A stretch of 5,923 bases of DNA, taken from the NCBI GenBank assembly GCA_027352645.1, contig DAIEIL010000068.1, positions 1 through 5,923 of the forward strand. The letters run 5' to 3'. How positions within the stretch are numbered: the stretch's first letter is position 1; every line of letters starts with the position of its first letter. This document shows positions 5,221 to 5,923 of the stretch, one piece after another. Under the pieces are notes generated by a model that was given only the letters and a program-made list of their open reading frames with translations, did not search any database and was not told where the DNA came from. This DNA comes from Rhodobiaceae bacterium. Lineage in GTDB: Bacteria > Pseudomonadota > Alphaproteobacteria > Parvibaculales > Parvibaculaceae. A program made the translations under genes and the position numbers.

Positions 5221-5923
5221 TTACGGCCACTTCACTTCCGGCGGCATGGACGACAGGATCGACGCGACGTTGCCGCCGGTCTTCAATCCGAATGTCGTGC
5301 CGCGGTCATAGAGCAGGTTGAACTCGACATAGCGGCCGCGGCGGATCAACTGCTCCTCGCGCTCTTCGGGCGTCCATGCCTCGTTCATGTGGCGTCGCAC
5401 CAGCTTCGGATAGATGTCGAGGAAGGCGCGGCCCACATCCTGCGTGAACGCGAAGTCCTTCTCCCAGTCGCCGGAATTGTGGTGGTCGTAGAAAATGCCG
5501 CCCGTGCCGCGCGGCTCATTGCGGTGCGGCAGGAAAAAATATTCGTCGCACCATTTCTTGAATTTTTCGTAATAAGCCGGATCGTGCCGGTCGCAGGCGG
5601 CCTTATAGGCGGCATGGAACCCGGCGGCATCCTCCGCCGCCGCCGCCGTGCCCGGCTGCAGCGGCGTTAAATCCCCGCCGCCGCCGAACCAGCCTTTCGC
5701 CGTCACCATCATGCGTGTGTTCATATGCACTGCCGGCAGGCGCGGCGAGCGCGGATGCGCCACAAGGCTGATCCCCGCCGCCCAGAATGCAGCACCTGCC
5801 TCCGTGCCCGGAATCCGCGCCGCGAAATCGGGGCTGAAATGCCCTTGCACGACGGAAATATTCACCCCCGCCTTCTCGAACACCTGGCCCTTGATGACGC
5901 TCATCACCCCGCCGCCGCCGCCT
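5221..5923 (-). CDS. hemF: Aerobic coproporphyrinogen III oxidase (HemF), 5' end outside window
   Basis: HemF oxidatively decarboxylates coproporphyrinogen III to protoporphyrinogen IX using O2, in the cytoplasm. The visible 234 codons, including the stop, cover roughly the C-terminal three quarters of a protein usually about 300 residues long. The frame is still open at the right edge: five glycine codons followed by VMSVIKGQVFEKAGVN is the conserved Gly-rich entry motif, so the GTG at 5907 is internal and not the start. Further signatures: HMNTRMMV, GWFGGGGDLTPL, KKWCDEYFFLPHRNEPRGTGG, FYDHHNSGDWEKDFAF, RGRYVEFNLLYDRGTTFGL (the Asp-Arg of YDRG is the proposed catalytic pair), and the terminal GLKTGGNVASILSSMPPEVKW. 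The stop is TAA (5223-5221). No terminator is evident before the DUF2971 gene 45 nt downstream, so readthrough into it and ybaK is possible. Confidence 0.96.
   Translation of the reverse strand, partial: GGGGGVMSVIKGQVFEKAGVNISVVQGHFSPDFAARIPGTEAGAAFWAAGISLVAHPRSPRLPAVHMNTRMMVTAKGWFGGGGDLTPLQPGTAAAAEDAAGFHAAYKAACDRHDPAYYEKFKKWCDEYFFLPHRNEPRGTGGIFYDHHNSGDWEKDFAFTQDVGRAFLDIYPKLVRRHMNEAWTPEEREEQLIRRGRYVEFNLLYDRGTTFGLKTGGNVASILSSMPPEVKWP

Noticed and set aside
5620..5660. GCC/CCG trinucleotide run as a microsatellite
   Set aside because: It encodes an alanine-rich stretch inside hemF and is short; ordinary for high-GC coding DNA.
5905..5907. GTG as the start codon of hemF
   Set aside because: The conserved Gly-rich motif continues in frame upstream to the window edge, so the gene is only cut by the window and the GTG encodes an internal valine.

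Overview
The window looks like a piece of a high-GC alphaproteobacterial chromosome. Coding regions are mostly G/C at third positions, the HemN and HemF proteins are of proteobacterial type, and the hemN upstream region carries two FNR/FixK-type boxes of the kind common in Hyphomicrobiales and related orders. The genus cannot be fixed from sequence reading alone.

Layout. Positions 1-72 hold the 3' end of an unidentified gene. It is followed 8 nt later by a secreted, DUF3828-like protein (81-638, +). A strong candidate for an unannotated 36-residue membrane protein lies on the minus strand (635-745), tail to tail with that gene. The 250 nt between this small ORF and hemN contain two FNR/FixK-type boxes, at 802-815 and 876-889. 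Then come hemN (995-2344, +, oxygen-independent coproporphyrinogen III oxidase) and a 213-nt spacer with several inverted repeats. Next is an alpha-oxoamine synthase family enzyme (2558-3823, +) of unclear substrate. The rest of the window is on the minus strand and convergent to it: a YbaK-type aminoacyl-tRNA deacylase (3829-4305), a DUF2971 protein (4324-5175) of visibly lower GC, and the C-terminal three quarters or so of hemF (5221-5923, running off the window; aerobic coproporphyrinogen III oxidase).

How it fits together. The firm theme is haem biosynthesis: both the O2-dependent (HemF) and O2-independent (HemN) enzymes for coproporphyrinogen III to protoporphyrinogen IX lie within about 5 kb, facing each other. 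This fits a facultative or microaerobic lifestyle. The boxes upstream of hemN suggest that it is switched on at low oxygen. The box nearest the small ORF sits where a class II FNR/FixK activator would sit for a promoter driving that ORF, so the small membrane protein is probably also a low-oxygen gene. The oxoamine synthase is not an ordinary 5-aminolevulinate synthase and should not be read as HemA despite its position. The DUF2971 gene looks like a later insertion between hemF and ybaK.

The most interesting unexplained elements are the small divergent membrane ORF with its own FixK-type promoter, and the oxoamine synthase with an insertion of about 15 residues ahead of the PLP-stacking histidine. 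No CRISPR array, tRNA, rRNA or insertion sequence was seen.
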